Positions 8,245 to 18,505 of a DNA stretch of 64,000 bases are shown here, in pieces (within the stretch, counting starts at the first letter, position 1; each line of letters starts with the position of its first letter). The notes under the pieces are model-generated. The model saw only the letters and a list, made by a program, of their open reading frames with translations. It searched no databases and was not told where the DNA came from. Source of the DNA: CAVUCH01 sp963697705 (GTDB lineage Bacteria; Acidobacteriota; Vicinamibacteria; Vicinamibacterales; JAENWD01); contig CAVOPA010000017.1 of NCBI GenBank assembly GCA_963697705.1, positions 682,001-746,000 on the forward strand, in the 5' to 3' direction. A program made the translations under genes and the position numbers.

Positions 8245-11064
8245 ATGCGCCAGCCTCGCGGTTTCTGGGCTCCGGTCCCGCGCCTTGCGACGCGGCTGCT
8301 CGGAATCCGCCCAGCGGAGCTCGAGCGCGGCGTACTCCTCTTCTGGTACCTGTTCCTGGTGATCGGGAGCTTCGTCGCGGGCAAGGCCACGCGCGACGCC
8401 CTCTTCCTCTTCCGGTTCAGCGCGCGCCAGCTGCCGTATGTCGACATCGCGGTGGCCCTGCTGGTCAGCGTGTGGGTGGCCATCTACATTCGCGTCGGGC
8501 AGCGCGTCTCGGTGCGCACCCTCATCAGCGGCAGCCTTGTCTTCTTCGCGTCGAACTCGGTGCTGTTCTGGTTCCTCTCGCACCGGCACGACTCGTCGGC
8601 GTGGGTGCTGCCGGTCGTCTACGTCTGGGTCGGGATGTTCGGCGTCGTGGCAGCGGCGCAGGTGTGGACGCTGGCCAACTACGTGCTCACCACGCGCGAG
8701 GCCAAGCGATTGTTCGGCTTCATCGGCAGCGGTGCGATCGCCGGCAACATCGTCGGCGGCTTCGTGGTGCAGCACACCGCGACGCAGTTCGGCGCCGAGA
8801 GCACACTCATCGGCATGGCCGTGGCGCTGCTGCTGTGTGCACTGCTCGTGGATCGGCTCTGGCGCCTGCGACACCTGGCGCAATCGGCTGATCCCGGGGA
8901 GGAGGAGGTGCGCGAGGCTGCCAGCCGCGGCCCGGCCGGGCTCCGGCAGAGCGTGCAGCAGATCGCCGCGTCCCCCTACTTGACAGCGATTGCTGCGCTG
9001 ATTCTCGCGTCGTCCTTTGTCACGGCGGTCGCTGCCTGGCAGTTCAGGGCCATTGCCGCAGCGACGATCGTCAAGGACAAGAACGCGCTGACCGCGTTCT
9101 TCGGCAGCTTCGCCTTCTACACGGGCCTGCTGTCGCTGGCGCTGCAGTGGCTGCTGACGTCACGTCTGCTGCGCCGGTTCGGCCTGGGGGTGGCGCTGTC
9201 TGTCGTGCCGGTCGCGCTGGCGCTCGGGTCGGTGGGCCTGCTGGTCTCGGGCTCGCTCGCGGCGGTGATCATGCTCCGCGGCAGCGATCAGGTGCTGCGT
9301 TACGCGATTGACCGGCCCGCGGCGGAGCTGCTGTACCTGCCGCTCCCCGCCGAGCAGACGCTGCAGGTCAAGTCGTTCATCGACACGGTGGTCTGGCGCC
9401 TCGGTGACGGGCTCTCGGGCCTCGTCATCCTGCTGCTGGCCACCGGCCTGCAATGGCCCGCGGCGCAGATCGCCTGGGTGAACCTGCTGCTCCTGGCCGG
9501 GTGGCTCGCGGCCGCCTGGGTCGCACAACGGCAGTACGTCACGAACCTCGGGAAGAGCATCAAGGAACACCGCCGTCACGTGCAGCGCGCGAGCGTCACG
9601 GTACTCGACAAGGCGGCCACCGAAATCCTCACCGCGCAGATGGGCAGCGACGATCCGCAGCGCATTCTCTACGCGCTCGAATTGTTCACGGCGGGTCACT
9701 CCGGCGCCGCGCACCCGGTGGTCCGCGGGCTGCTGACGCACACGGCTCCCGAGGTGCGGGCGCGGGCCGTGGCGGTGCTGAACGAAGGCGGCGACCTCTC
9801 CGTGCGCGGAGACGTCGAGCGGCTGCTGTACGATCCGGACCTGTCGGTCCGCACCGAGGCGCTGCTCTACATCGCGCACCACGCACACATCGATCCGCTC
9901 GAACGCGTCGAGCAGCTCGGGAACTTCCCGGACTTCTCGATCCGATCGGCCATGGTGTCGTTTCTCGCGCAACCCGGCGAGACGCAGAACCTCGACGCGG
10001 CCCGGTTGATGCTCACGAGCATGGTGGAGGACGAAGACCCGCGAACTCAGCTCGAGGCGGCCCGGCTGATGGGACAGCTGCCCGACGCGTTCGACGCGCA
10101 GCTCGCCCACCTGCTTGCGAGCGACGACCCCGACGTGCTCCGGCACACCATGCACGCGGCCGGACGCTTCCGCAAGCGCGTCTTCATCGAAACGCTGATC
10201 GAGCGTCTCGGCGACGAGCGCGTCAACGCCGACGCGACGGAGGCGCTGGCCGAGTACGAAGACCGGGTGGTCGGCACGCTGCGCGACCACCTGATCGATC
10301 AGACCACGCCCGCGGCCATCCGCCGCGAGATCCCCGGCGTGCTGTTGCGCGTCGGGTCCGCGGCGGCCGAACTGGTGCTGACCGAGAGCCTGCTCGACGG
10401 CGACACCGTGCTCCGGTTCCGCGTGCTGACTGCGCTCAACAAGCTGCGCGCCTCGGGGTCATCGCGACCGCTCGACATCAAGCTGGTGGAAACGGTGCTT
10501 GCCGCAGAAGTCGTGGGCCATCTGCGCTCGTACCAGATTCTCGGCACACTCGACTACGCGGCCGATTCGAGCGAGCCGGTCGCGCAAGGCCTCCGTGAAT
10601 CGATGACGCAGGAGGTCGAACGCATCTTCCGGCTGTTGAAGCTGCTGTCGCCCGCTTACGATATCGAAAGCGCGTACGTGGGCCTGCAATCCGCGAAGCG
10701 CGACATCCACGACAACGCCCTGGAGTTCCTCGAGAACATTCTGAAGCCGCAACTCCGCACGCTGCTGCTGCCGCTGCTCGACAGCGATTTCACCGCGACG
10801 CAGCGGGTCGAGCTCGCCAACCGCACGCTCGGGACGACCGTGACCACGCGCGAGGAGGCGACGACGCTGCTCGCCGAGAGCGGCGATCCCTGGCTTCAGT
10901 CGTGCGCCGCGTACGCCATCGGCACTTTCCATCTCGGGACGCTGCGCCACTATCTCGATCGCTGGGTCGATGCGCCCGACCCGCTGCTGCGCGAAACCGC
11001 CCGCCAGGCGAGAAGCCGGACCGGCGGGGCGGCCGCCTCCCTCGGCGCGCGGGCGGTCGAGTAA
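8245..11064 (+). CDS. NTT-like nucleotide transporter fused to HEAT repeats
   Basis: This 939-residue protein has an N-terminal NTT/MFS domain (residues 1 to about 430) with GVLLFWYLFLVIGSFVAGKA, WTLANYVLTTREAKRLFGF, a following SGAIAGNIVGG, and SDQVLRYAIDRPAAELLYLP. These are the same landmarks as in the minus-strand transporter at 6603-7979. From about residue 440 it consists of HEAT-like repeats (AAHPVVRGLLTHTAPEVRARAV, then further units to the C-terminus); no cyclic-nucleotide domain is visible. I start at the ATG at 8245 because upstream codons are antisense to the divergent transporter. It is divergently transcribed from its paralogue across about 265 bases. It shows the intact transporter-to-HEAT join that the paralogue has lost to a frameshift. 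Confidence 0.85.
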   Translation: MRQPRGFWAPVPRLATRLLGIRPAELERGVLLFWYLFLVIGSFVAGKATRDALFLFRFSARQLPYVDIAVALLVSVWVAIYIRVGQRVSVRTLISGSLVFFASNSVLFWFLSHRHDSSAWVLPVVYVWVGMFGVVAAAQVWTLANYVLTTREAKRLFGFIGSGAIAGNIVGGFVVQHTATQFGAESTLIGMAVALLLCALLVDRLWRLRHLAQSADPGEEEVREAASRGPAGLRQSVQQIAASPYLTAIAALILASSFVTAVAAWQFRAIAAATIVKDKNALTAFFGSFAFYTGLLSLALQWLLTSRLLRRFGLGVALSVVPVALALGSVGLLVSGSLAAVIMLRGSDQVLRYAIDRPAAELLYLPLPAEQTLQVKSFIDTVVWRLGDGLSGLVILLLATGLQWPAAQIAWVNLLLLAGWLAAAWVAQRQYVTNLGKSIKEHRRHVQRASVTVLDKAATEILTAQMGSDDPQRILYALELFTAGHSGAAHPVVRGLLTHTAPEVRARAVAVLNEGGDLSVRGDVERLLYDPDLSVRTEALLYIAHHAHIDPLERVEQLGNFPDFSIRSAMVSFLAQPGETQNLDAARLMLTSMVEDEDPRTQLEAARLMGQLPDAFDAQLAHLLASDDPDVLRHTMHAAGRFRKRVFIETLIERLGDERVNADATEALAEYEDRVVGTLRDHLIDQTTPAAIRREIPGVLLRVGSAAAELVLTESLLDGDTVLRFRVLTALNKLRASGSSRPLDIKLVETVLAAEVVGHLRSYQILGTLDYAADSSEPVAQGLRESMTQEVERIFRLLKLLSPAYDIESAYVGLQSAKRDIHDNALEFLENILKPQLRTLLLPLLDSDFTATQRVELANRTLGTTVTTREEATTLLAESGDPWLQSCAAYAIGTFHLGTLRHYLDRWVDAPDPLLRETARQARSRTGGAAASLGARAVE

Positions 11065-11075
11065 CGCCAGTTTCT

Positions 11076-11807
11076 TCAACCCGACACGCTGCGCGCGTGG
11101 ATCATGTCCCGCAGCCGCACGGCATCTCGCGGCGCGTGGCCGCCGATATCGTTGTTGAAGTACGCGAACACGTCCCGTCCCGACGCGTGCTGCCCATCCA
11201 GCCACTCCGCCCAGGGCTGCAGCTCCTCGTCGCCGTAGCGCCCGCCGTATTTCGTCACGCCGTGAAAGCGGACGTAGACGAAAGGGCCGACCGTCCGGAT
11301 TCCGCTCGCCGACCCCATCATGTCGTGCAGGCAGAGGGCGACGCCATGTGCCGCCAGCACGTCGAGCACATCCGGCGCATACCAGCTCGGTTCCCTGAAT
11401 TCGATGACATGCCGGACGCGCCGGGGCAGCACGCCGAGGAAATGGCGCAACCGATCGAGGTCGAGCGGCCACCGGGGTGGCAGCTGGTAGAGCACCGGTC
11501 CAAGCGTCGCGCCGAGCGGCGCGGCATGCTCGAAGAACCGCTGCACCGGTTCCTCCGGATCCTTCAGCTTCTTCATGTGCGTCAGATACCGGCTCGCCTT
11601 GACGGCGTAGAGAAACCCGGCAGGCGCGCGCTCGCGCCAGCGACGGAAGGTTTGCGCCTCCGGCAGGCGGTAGAAGCTGTTGTTGATCTCGACCGTGTCG
11701 AACGTTCGTGCGTAGTGATCGAACCACTCGCCGGTCGGCAGCGCGGCAGGGTAGAGGTCCCCTTTCCAGTGCTTGTATTGCCAGCCGGAGCAGCCGATTC
11801 GGATCAT
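11076..11807 (-). CDS. DUF72 (YecE-like) TIM-barrel protein
   Basis: The 243-residue product begins MIRIGCSGWQYKHWKGDLYP and has DTVEINNSFYRLPE, EFREPSWY and a C-terminal FAYFNNDIGGHAPRDA, all hallmark segments of the DUF72/YecE family. These proteins form a TIM barrel of unestablished activity. I chose the ATG at 11807 rather than upstream codons because the family starts at this residue. The gene is convergent with the NTT-HEAT gene (11 bases between stops) and divergent from ftsH. Confidence 0.9.
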   Translation of the reverse strand: MIRIGCSGWQYKHWKGDLYPAALPTGEWFDHYARTFDTVEINNSFYRLPEAQTFRRWRERAPAGFLYAVKASRYLTHMKKLKDPEEPVQRFFEHAAPLGATLGPVLYQLPPRWPLDLDRLRHFLGVLPRRVRHVIEFREPSWYAPDVLDVLAAHGVALCLHDMMGSASGIRTVGPFVYVRFHGVTKYGGRYGDEELQPWAEWLDGQHASGRDVFAYFNNDIGGHAPRDAVRLRDMIHARSVSG

Positions 11808-11988
11808 GGTCTCGCTCCGAGAAGCGGTCGCAGGCCCGGACGGGTTGACCGCCCGGTCGCCCCGGCACACGTGCTGGTGCGTCCCCGACGTGCAGGCGCG
11901 CGCAGCTTCCGCCGATACGCTTCATGCACGGGGAGTTCCGTCCGGGCCCCGGTGCGCGCTGTTGAGCGAAGCACCAATACGGCAGAGG

Positions 11989-12018
11989 TTTACAGGCGTC
12001 CAAAGCGCCCGCTACACT
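11989..12018 (+). promoter_or_regulatory. Candidate sigma-70-type promoter upstream of ftsH
   Basis: TTTACA (11989-11994) and TACACT (12013-12018) are separated by 18 bases, about 150 bases upstream of the ftsH start. The rest of the 363-base gap between the DUF72 gene and ftsH shows no further feature. This is pattern matching only. Confidence 0.4.
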
Positions 12019-12170
12019 GCTGGCGGGCTGCAACGCTCCGCAGCAACCCAGCATCAACACTGAATCTCCGGCCCGCCGTTTCAGGACGCGTGTCGCCGGG
12101 TGCGCGCGACTGACAGCAGGCACGGCCCGCGGCCAGGTGCAGCGGAAGCGCGGAAGCCAGGGAGTCCAGG

Positions 12171-13988
12171 GTGTTTTCAGGCAGCTCTCGGTCTCGTAAA
12201 GCTCTCGTCATCACAGCCGGGTGCGCCGCCATCGCGCTGCTCGTCTTCCTCGGCGTGCGCCGCGGCGGCGACGCGCCGCGAGACCTCGCCTTCACCGAGC
12301 TGCTCTCCCTCGTCGACCAGGGCAAGGTGCGCGCGATTGTGATGTCGCCCGACAGCATGGGCGTGACGTTCGCGGACGGCAGCACGGGCCGCACGGTCGC
12401 CCCGGCGGGATACGCGGCCGCGAACCCCACGTTCCTGACCGGCCTCGCGAGCCGGCACGTCACGTTCCGCGTCCACGAATCGTCCTACGACAGGGCCTAC
12501 TACTACGCGGGCCTTCTCGTCGGCGCGGCGTTCGTCGGGCTGATCGGACTCACCGTGTATCGGGTGACCGCCGGCCGCATGCCGTCGATGGAAGGCAGCG
12601 GGCGCCTGGTGACACGCGACACCACGGTCGTGACCTTCGCGGACGTCGCCGGTGTCGACGAAGCGAAGGACGAAGTGAGGGAGATCGTCGAGTTTCTCCG
12701 CGAGCCGGAGCGGTACGGATCAATTGGCGGGCGCATCCCGAAAGGCGTGCTGCTGGTCGGGCCTCCTGGTACAGGCAAGACGCTGCTGGCGCGCTCGATA
12801 GCCGGAGAGGCGGGCGTGCCGTTCGTGTTTGCGAGCGGTTCCGACTTCGTCGAGATGTACGCAGGTGTGGGCGCCTCCCGCGTCCGCAAGCTGTTCAAGG
12901 ACGCGCGGCGCCACAAGTCGTGCATCATCTTCGTCGACGAGCTCGATGCGGTGGGCCGCAGCCGCGGCAGCAGCTCGCTCAGCCATGAGGAACGCGAGCA
13001 GACCCTCAACCAGCTGCTCGTCGAGATGGACGGCTTCGCCCCCAACCAGGGGATCGTCGTACTCGCCGCGACCAACCGGCAGGACATCCTCGATCCGGCG
13101 CTCCTCCGGCCGGGACGTTTCGACCGCCAGGTGATCGTGGGTAATCCCGACCTGAAAGGCCGCGAGGCAATCCTGGGCGTGCACGCGCGCAAGGTGTCGC
13201 TCACCCCGGATGTGGATCTGCGCAGCATCGCGCGCGGAACGCCGGGGTTCTCTGGCGCCGATCTCGCCAACCTGATCAACGAGAGCGCTTTGCTCGCCGC
13301 CCGCGCCGGACGCCGCCAGGTGTGCAACGACGATCTCGAGGCGGCGCGCGACAAGGTGCTGATGGGCGTCGAGCGTCGGTCGCTCGTGATGAGCGAAGAC
13401 GAGCGCATCAACTGCGCCTACCACGAGGCCGGCCACGCGGTGGTCGCGGCCATGCTGCCCGGCGCCGATCCGCTCCACAAGGTGACGATCATCCCGCGCG
13501 GCCGTGCGCTCGGCGTCACCATGCAGCTGCCCGAGACCGACCGGCACACGCACACGCGCGATTACCTCGAGGCGAAGATTGCCATCCTCATGGGCGGCCG
13601 AGTGGCCGAGGAAATCTTCATGCGCCACATGACGAGCGGGGCCGGCAACGACATCGAGCGCGCCACCGAGATCGCGCGCCGGATGGTCTGCGAGTTCGGC
13701 ATGTCGGCGCTCGGCCCGATCGCGTTCCGCCGGCCGTCGAATACCTTCGGCGCCGACGACCAGGGCGCCGGCTTCAGCGAGGCGACGGCTCGCCGCGTCG
13801 ACGACGAGATCCGCGAGCTGGTCATGCGCGGCTACGAAGTGGCGCGGCAGCTGCTCGAAGAGCATCGCGGCGCCGTGCGCGCGATGGCCGAGGAACTGCT
13901 GCAGCACGAGTCGCTCGACGCTGACGAGATCCGCGCGCTGCTCTCCTCGTGCACGCTGTCACCGGTGGCGGCGATGCAGGCTGAGTAG
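12171..13988 (+). CDS. ftsH: ATP-dependent zinc metalloprotease FtsH
   Basis: FtsH is a membrane-anchored hexameric AAA protease that degrades misfolded and regulatory proteins. The 605-residue product has a hydrophobic segment at residues 11-29, a short extracytoplasmic domain, a second segment near 112-130, then the AAA module with Walker A GPPGTGKT (197-204), Walker B IIFVDELDA (252-260) and the SRH region. The M41 peptidase domain has the zinc motif HEAGH (418-422) and the later SGAGNDIERAT segment that supplies the third ligand. The start is the GTG at 12171. Length is normal for the family although the C-terminal tail is short. The gene is monocistronic and convergent with the kinase gene. 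Confidence 0.93.
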   Translation: MFSGSSRSRKALVITAGCAAIALLVFLGVRRGGDAPRDLAFTELLSLVDQGKVRAIVMSPDSMGVTFADGSTGRTVAPAGYAAANPTFLTGLASRHVTFRVHESSYDRAYYYAGLLVGAAFVGLIGLTVYRVTAGRMPSMEGSGRLVTRDTTVVTFADVAGVDEAKDEVREIVEFLREPERYGSIGGRIPKGVLLVGPPGTGKTLLARSIAGEAGVPFVFASGSDFVEMYAGVGASRVRKLFKDARRHKSCIIFVDELDAVGRSRGSSSLSHEEREQTLNQLLVEMDGFAPNQGIVVLAATNRQDILDPALLRPGRFDRQVIVGNPDLKGREAILGVHARKVSLTPDVDLRSIARGTPGFSGADLANLINESALLAARAGRRQVCNDDLEAARDKVLMGVERRSLVMSEDERINCAYHEAGHAVVAAMLPGADPLHKVTIIPRGRALGVTMQLPETDRHTHTRDYLEAKIAILMGGRVAEEIFMRHMTSGAGNDIERATEIARRMVCEFGMSALGPIAFRRPSNTFGADDQGAGFSEATARRVDDEIRELVMRGYEVARQLLEEHRGAVRAMAEELLQHESLDADEIRALLSSCTLSPVAAMQAE

Positions 13989-14479
13989 CTCCGGCCCACC
14001 CCACAGCTCGCGGCCGCGTTCGAGAGCGCTGGCGCCGCGCTTTCCGGCTGGGCATCTTTCAGCCGGCGAATCGACGCCCGCTGTCTGTTCCATCTGGCGG
14101 GCGGCACTCGGGCGGTTCGCGGCGGAGCACAAGCAACACGAAAACACAAAAACCGACAACGGACCTGCCAGCGTCCGCCGTACTTGCCAGCGACGAGCGG
14201 CCTGCCTGAGGCACTGCGACGCGCGCGGGCCGCAGGCCCACGTCCAACGGCTGGCTTGGCCCAGCCCGCCTGGCCGCACCGGCCGCGTGTGCAGCTTGAG
14301 ACATTGTCCAGGCGAGGATTCTGTATACGTGGCGTTGTTCCGAGTTGGCAGGCTCGGTCGTGTTCGTTTCCTGTCTTCGTGTCCTTGGAAATGCCTGCCG
14401 GTGGGCCACGTTGCCCACCGCGAGAGTAGCGATCAGAGACGTGGCCGGCGAGTGCGAAGCAATGCGCTCCGCACGCCCG
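13989..14479. other. Convergent intergenic region with imperfect inverted repeat
   Basis: This is the gap between ftsH and the oppositely oriented kinase gene. It has no supportable gene. It holds an imperfect inverted pair: CAAGCAACACGAAAACAC (14130-14147) and, reading the other strand, CCAAGGACACGAAGACAGG (14370-14388), which could fold into a long-looped stem between the two stops. Confidence 0.45.
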
Positions 14480-16859
14480 TCAGCCCAACAGGCCTTTCGC
14501 CGCGAGGAGCGGCCTGACGCTCTCGAGGTCGGGATCGCGCGCGGCGCGGAGGCGGTTGAGGGCGCCAGCCCGAGGCCAGGTTTCCTCCAGGTACTTCATG
14601 GCGCGATCGGTGTCGCCGTGCAGCGCCAGCGCAATCGCGGCGTAATACTTCGTCGCCGGGTCGTCGGCGCCGCGCGCGCGGCGGTCTTCGAAGCTGCGGA
14701 TGGCCAAGGTGAGGTGGCGCTCGGCCTCGGCGGACTGATCCAGGCGGAGGTAGGCTGCGCCCAGCTTCTGGTGCAGCTCGATCAGCGCACGGTCCTTGAG
14801 CACGTGATCGGTGGGCGCGAGGAAGGCGAGCTCGCGCAGGTATTCCTGCACGGCGTCGGCGTAGCGCCCCTCGCGGTAGTGAACGTAGCCCAGCCTGGTG
14901 TGCGCGCCCACCACGAGCAGCCCCTCCTCGCCCGAAATGTACCGCTCCTGGAGATCGACGGCGACGATGGCGGCCGCGCGGGCCTTGTCGTATTCGCCCT
15001 GCTCCGTGTAGAGGAAGGCACGCTGCAGGTGCCCGTATCCGAACTGCGGGTTGATCGCGACGGCCTTCTCGAGCGCCGCGATTCCCTGCGGGCAGGTCGC
15101 CGCGGCCGATCCAGTGGGCGCGGGCGAGCATGCTCCACGGACGCGCCTGGCCCGGCTCGAGCGCCGTCGCGCGTTCGAGCGACGCGATCGCCTCGTCCAC
15201 GCGCCCGAGCGAGAGCAGCGCGGCGCCGAGCCAGGTGTGCGCGTCCGCGAGATCAGGGTCCAGCGCGAGGGCCCGGGTCTCGCACGTGATCGCCTTCTCC
15301 AGCAGTTCCGGCAGGTTCAGGAACGTCCCTTTCAGCTGGTACGCGCCGCCTAGCCCGGCCCATGCCTGCGCGTACTCGGGATCGAGCGCGATCGCCTTCT
15401 CGAAGAGCGACACGGCCCGATCCGGGGCATCGCGCGACGCCAGGCGCAGCGTCAGGACGCCGAGCGAGAAGAGCTCGTACGCCTCCACCGATCGTGTTTC
15501 CGGCTTCTCGATGTCGGCGATCTCCGATCCGGCGAGCTCGACCTGCAGCCCCTGCGTCAGCTCGAACACGATGCGGTCCTGGAGCCGGAAGATGTCGGCG
15601 AGCGCGCCGTCGATCTTGACGTTCCGCAGCACCATTCCGCTCGCCACCTCCACGAACCGGGCGGTGATGCGGATCTCCGTGCCGAAGCGCTGGAACCCCC
15701 CGGCAACGATCCACCGGGCGCCGAGACCCCGGCCGATGTCGATGGCGAACCGGTCGTCGAGCGCCTGTGCGTCAGCGGTCTGCAGGCTGCGGAGCGCGTC
15801 GAAGATGCGCTCGCGGCCGATCACCGTCAGGCCGTGGATGCTCTTCAGGTCCGAGCTGACCGTCTCGGCGATGCCCGATCCGATCCACTCGTCGGCCGGC
15901 TCGCGCGTGATGTTGGTGAACGTGATGACGGCGATCGAGCGGTTCAGCGGCTCTGCCGCCCCGCGCGGCCCCGATCGGCGAAAGCCGCTGGTGCGATGAC
16001 GGCCCTCCTGTTCGACGGCAATCTTTGCGTTGCGCAGGTCGATGTAGAAGTCGCGCGCCGACTGGTAGCGGTAGTCGGCGTTCTTCTCGAGCGCCTTCCG
16101 CAGCATGGCTTCGACGTCCGGCGTCAGGGCGTAGTTGAAGCGCGCCGGGGCAAGCGGCGGCTGGTTGACGATCGCGTCCACGATCTCGGCGAAGGTGCGG
16201 CCCTCGAACGGCAGCCGGCCGGTGAGCATTTCATAGAGGACGACCCCGAGCGAGAAGAGGTCCGAGCGCCCGTCGATCGGCCGGCCGAGCGCCTGCTCCG
16301 GCGACATGTAGTACACGGTGCCCAGCACCATCCCCGCCATCGTGTGCTCGAAGGTGGCGGCCGTGGCGATGCCGGCCTGGGCCTCGGGGGCAACGAACTT
16401 CGCCAGGCCGAAGTCGAGCACCTTGGCGACGCCACGCGGCGTGATCATGACGTTGGCGCTCTTGATGTCGCGGTGCACGATGCCGCGCTCGTGCGCCTCG
16501 GTGAGCGCGTCGGCCACCTGCGACGCCACGTCGAGGCCGTCGGCCAAGGCGAAGGGACCGCGCGCCACGCGCACCGACAGCGTCTCTCCTTCGACGTACT
16601 CCATGGCGAGATACACCACGCCGTCGTGCTCGCCGATGTCGTAGATGGTGGCGATGTGCGGCGAGCGCAGCGCCGACGCGGCCCGCGCCTCGGTCATGAA
16701 ACGGGCCCGCCGCTCGGGATCGTCCTGCGCGGCCCGCGGCAGAACCTTGATGGCGACCTCCCGTCCGAGACGCGTGTCCTCGGCGCGGTACACCTCGCCC
16801 ATCCCGCCGCCGCCAAGCCGCGCGGTGATCCGGTAATGCCCCAGCGTTGATCCGATCAC
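14480..16859 (-). CDS. Serine/threonine protein kinase with TolB-like domain and TPRs, frameshifted
   Basis: Residues 1-270 form a Hanks-type kinase: glycine loop GGGGMGEVY, Lys38 in VAIKVLP, HRDIKSAN (129-136) and DFG (149-151). A TolB/FlgO-like domain follows (SIAVITFTNITREPADEWIG to about residue 430), then TPRs (YELFSLGVLTLRLASRDAPD; DADLADAHTWLGAALLSLGR-like units). No transmembrane helix is seen, so it is probably cytosolic. At 15084-15086 a run of three C on the plus strand appears to contain one extra base. Before it the frame reads IGRGDLPAG; after it the conserved TPR continues in another frame as IAALEKAVAINPQFGYGHLQ and runs to a stop at 14480. Without correction the original frame ends in low-complexity Arg/Gly residues at 14433. 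Substrates are unknown. Confidence 0.85.
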
Positions 16860-16976
16860 CGGGCGATCTTAACCGGAAGCGCCCCGGGCCCGGCGGTCGT
16901 CGCCACGCGACGACGCCGGCGTCGAGCGTTCCGGAACGTGGTGATAGAGTGAAGGCCCCTCTTGGAGCATTCGCAC

Positions 16977-18333
16977 ATGAGCTGCGGCCCACGGTGTCGC
17001 CCGTCTCGTCACTCGCTCGTGCGCGTCGCGTGCGGCCTCACCCCGCGTCCCGTCGGGGCTCGCGTGTTCGCGCTCGCCGCGTGGTGCGTGGCCCTGGCCG
17101 CCGCGAGTACGGCGCTGTCGCTCGTTGCGCCGCCAGCCGGCGCCGCCCCGGCCCCGAAAAGCGATCACATTGTCGCGATCGGCGATATCCACGGCGACCT
17201 CGACGCGTTTCTCGGCCTGCTGATGCGAGTGCAGTTGATCGATGCCGATCGGCGGTGGACCGGCGGCGACGCCACGTTGGTGCAGACCGGCGATTACATG
17301 GATCGTGGTCCCAAGGTGCGCGAGCTGCTCGACTTCCTGATGACGCTCGAACCGCAGGCAGCGGCCGCGGGCGGGCGCGCGATCGTGCTGATGGGCAACC
17401 ACGAAGCGGCAAACGCCATCGGCAGCGTGCGGGACGCCCCAGTCAGCGCGTTCGCCGCCTTCGCCGACGCGGGATCGGATGCCCGGCGCGAGGCCGTGTA
17501 TGCGGCGCACCTCAAGCTTGCCGAGGCGCGCCGCGCGGTGTTCGCGCGGACGGACCCGTCGCTGACCATCCCGAAGGTGTATCTCGTACCCGAGAAGGAC
17601 GCGTGGATGAGCGCGCACCCGCTCGGCTTCGTCGAATATCTGGAGGCGTTCGGGCCGCTCGGATCGTACGGCAAGTGGATTCGCACGCGGATGGTCACGG
17701 TGCGGCTCGGCGACACCGTGTTCCTGCACGGCGGCATCAACCCGGAGGTGGCACCGAAGAAGCTCGAATCGCTGAATGAGCAGGCGCTCAAGGAACTGGC
17801 GCGCTGGGATCGGATGCGCAAGCTGATGGTCGACCAGCAGATCGCGCTGCCCTCGTTCACCTTCGAAGAGCTGCTCGACGCCGGCGGATCGGAACTGGCG
17901 CGGGTCGCGCGTCGAGGCGCGCCGCCGCGCGGCCGACGGGCAGATGGATCAGGCCGCGGTGGCGCAAGCGATCACGGCGCACCCGCTCGCCGAACTGCAG
18001 GCGCTCGGCAAGTGGTCGATCCTCGACCCGAACGGGCCGCTGTGGTTCCGCGGCTACGCCACCTGGCGCTCGGAGGAGGGCGCGCCGCGGCTCGACGATC
18101 TGCAACGCCGCTACGGCCCTGTCCGCTTCGTCGTCGGACACACGATGACGAGCGGATTCCGCGTGACGGCGCGCTTCTCGTCCCGTGCCTTTCTCATCGA
18201 CACCGGCATGCTGTCGTCCTACTACCAGGGCGGCCGCGCGTCCGCGCTCGACATCCAGAACGGCGTGTTCGCCGTCATCACCAGCGACGGACGCCAGGTG
18301 CTGTTCGACACGGCCATGGGGAACGTGAGGTAG
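16977..18333 (+). CDS. Secreted calcineurin-like metallophosphoesterase, frameshifted
   Basis: The signature blocks of the two-metal phosphoesterase fold are present: GDIHGD, then GDYMDRGPK, GNHEAAN, and FLHGGI. They follow an N-terminal hydrophobic leader (FALAAWCVALAAASTALSLV) ending near AAPA, so export is likely. Near 17900-17915 the frame breaks: the first frame reads FEELLDAGGSELARVA and then degenerates, while the frame one base over gives RVEARRRAADGQMDQAAVAQ and continues with the conserved FVVGHTMTSGFRVTARF and FLIDTGM to the stop at 18333. A one-base indel is inferred. The final His motif (VGHT) is thus preserved. The start could be the TTG at 16962 or the ATG at 16977; I prefer the ATG. 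It is divergent from the kinase gene. Substrate unknown. Confidence 0.8.
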
Positions 18334-18341
18334 GGCTGACA

Positions 18342-18499
18342 CGGGAGGCTAAGGGCCAAGGGCCAAAGGCTGGGGCCAGGGGCAGTAAACGCGGCTCGTT
18401 TTGCCCGCCTCCAGCCTCCAGCCTCCAGCCTCCAGCCTCCAGCCTCCAGCCTCCAGCCTTCAGCCGTTGCCTCGCCGCCCGCCCCCAGCCTCGAGCCCG
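18342..18499. repeat. Heptad-repeat element, two inverted arms (CTCCAGC type)
   Basis: The gap between two convergent genes has a left arm of GGCTAAG, GGCCAAG, GGCCAAA and GGCTGGG heptads (18348-18380). A right arm has about eight CTCCAGC heptads in a row (18409-18466) followed by CCCCAGCC. The arms are roughly complementary, so the RNA could form a long imperfect hairpin and may act as a two-way terminator. Confidence 0.75.
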
Positions 18500-18505
18500 T
18501 CCCCG

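Noticed and set aside
14304..14329. TTGTCC and TATACG as a promoter
   Set aside because: The spacer is only 14 bases and no plus-strand gene follows.
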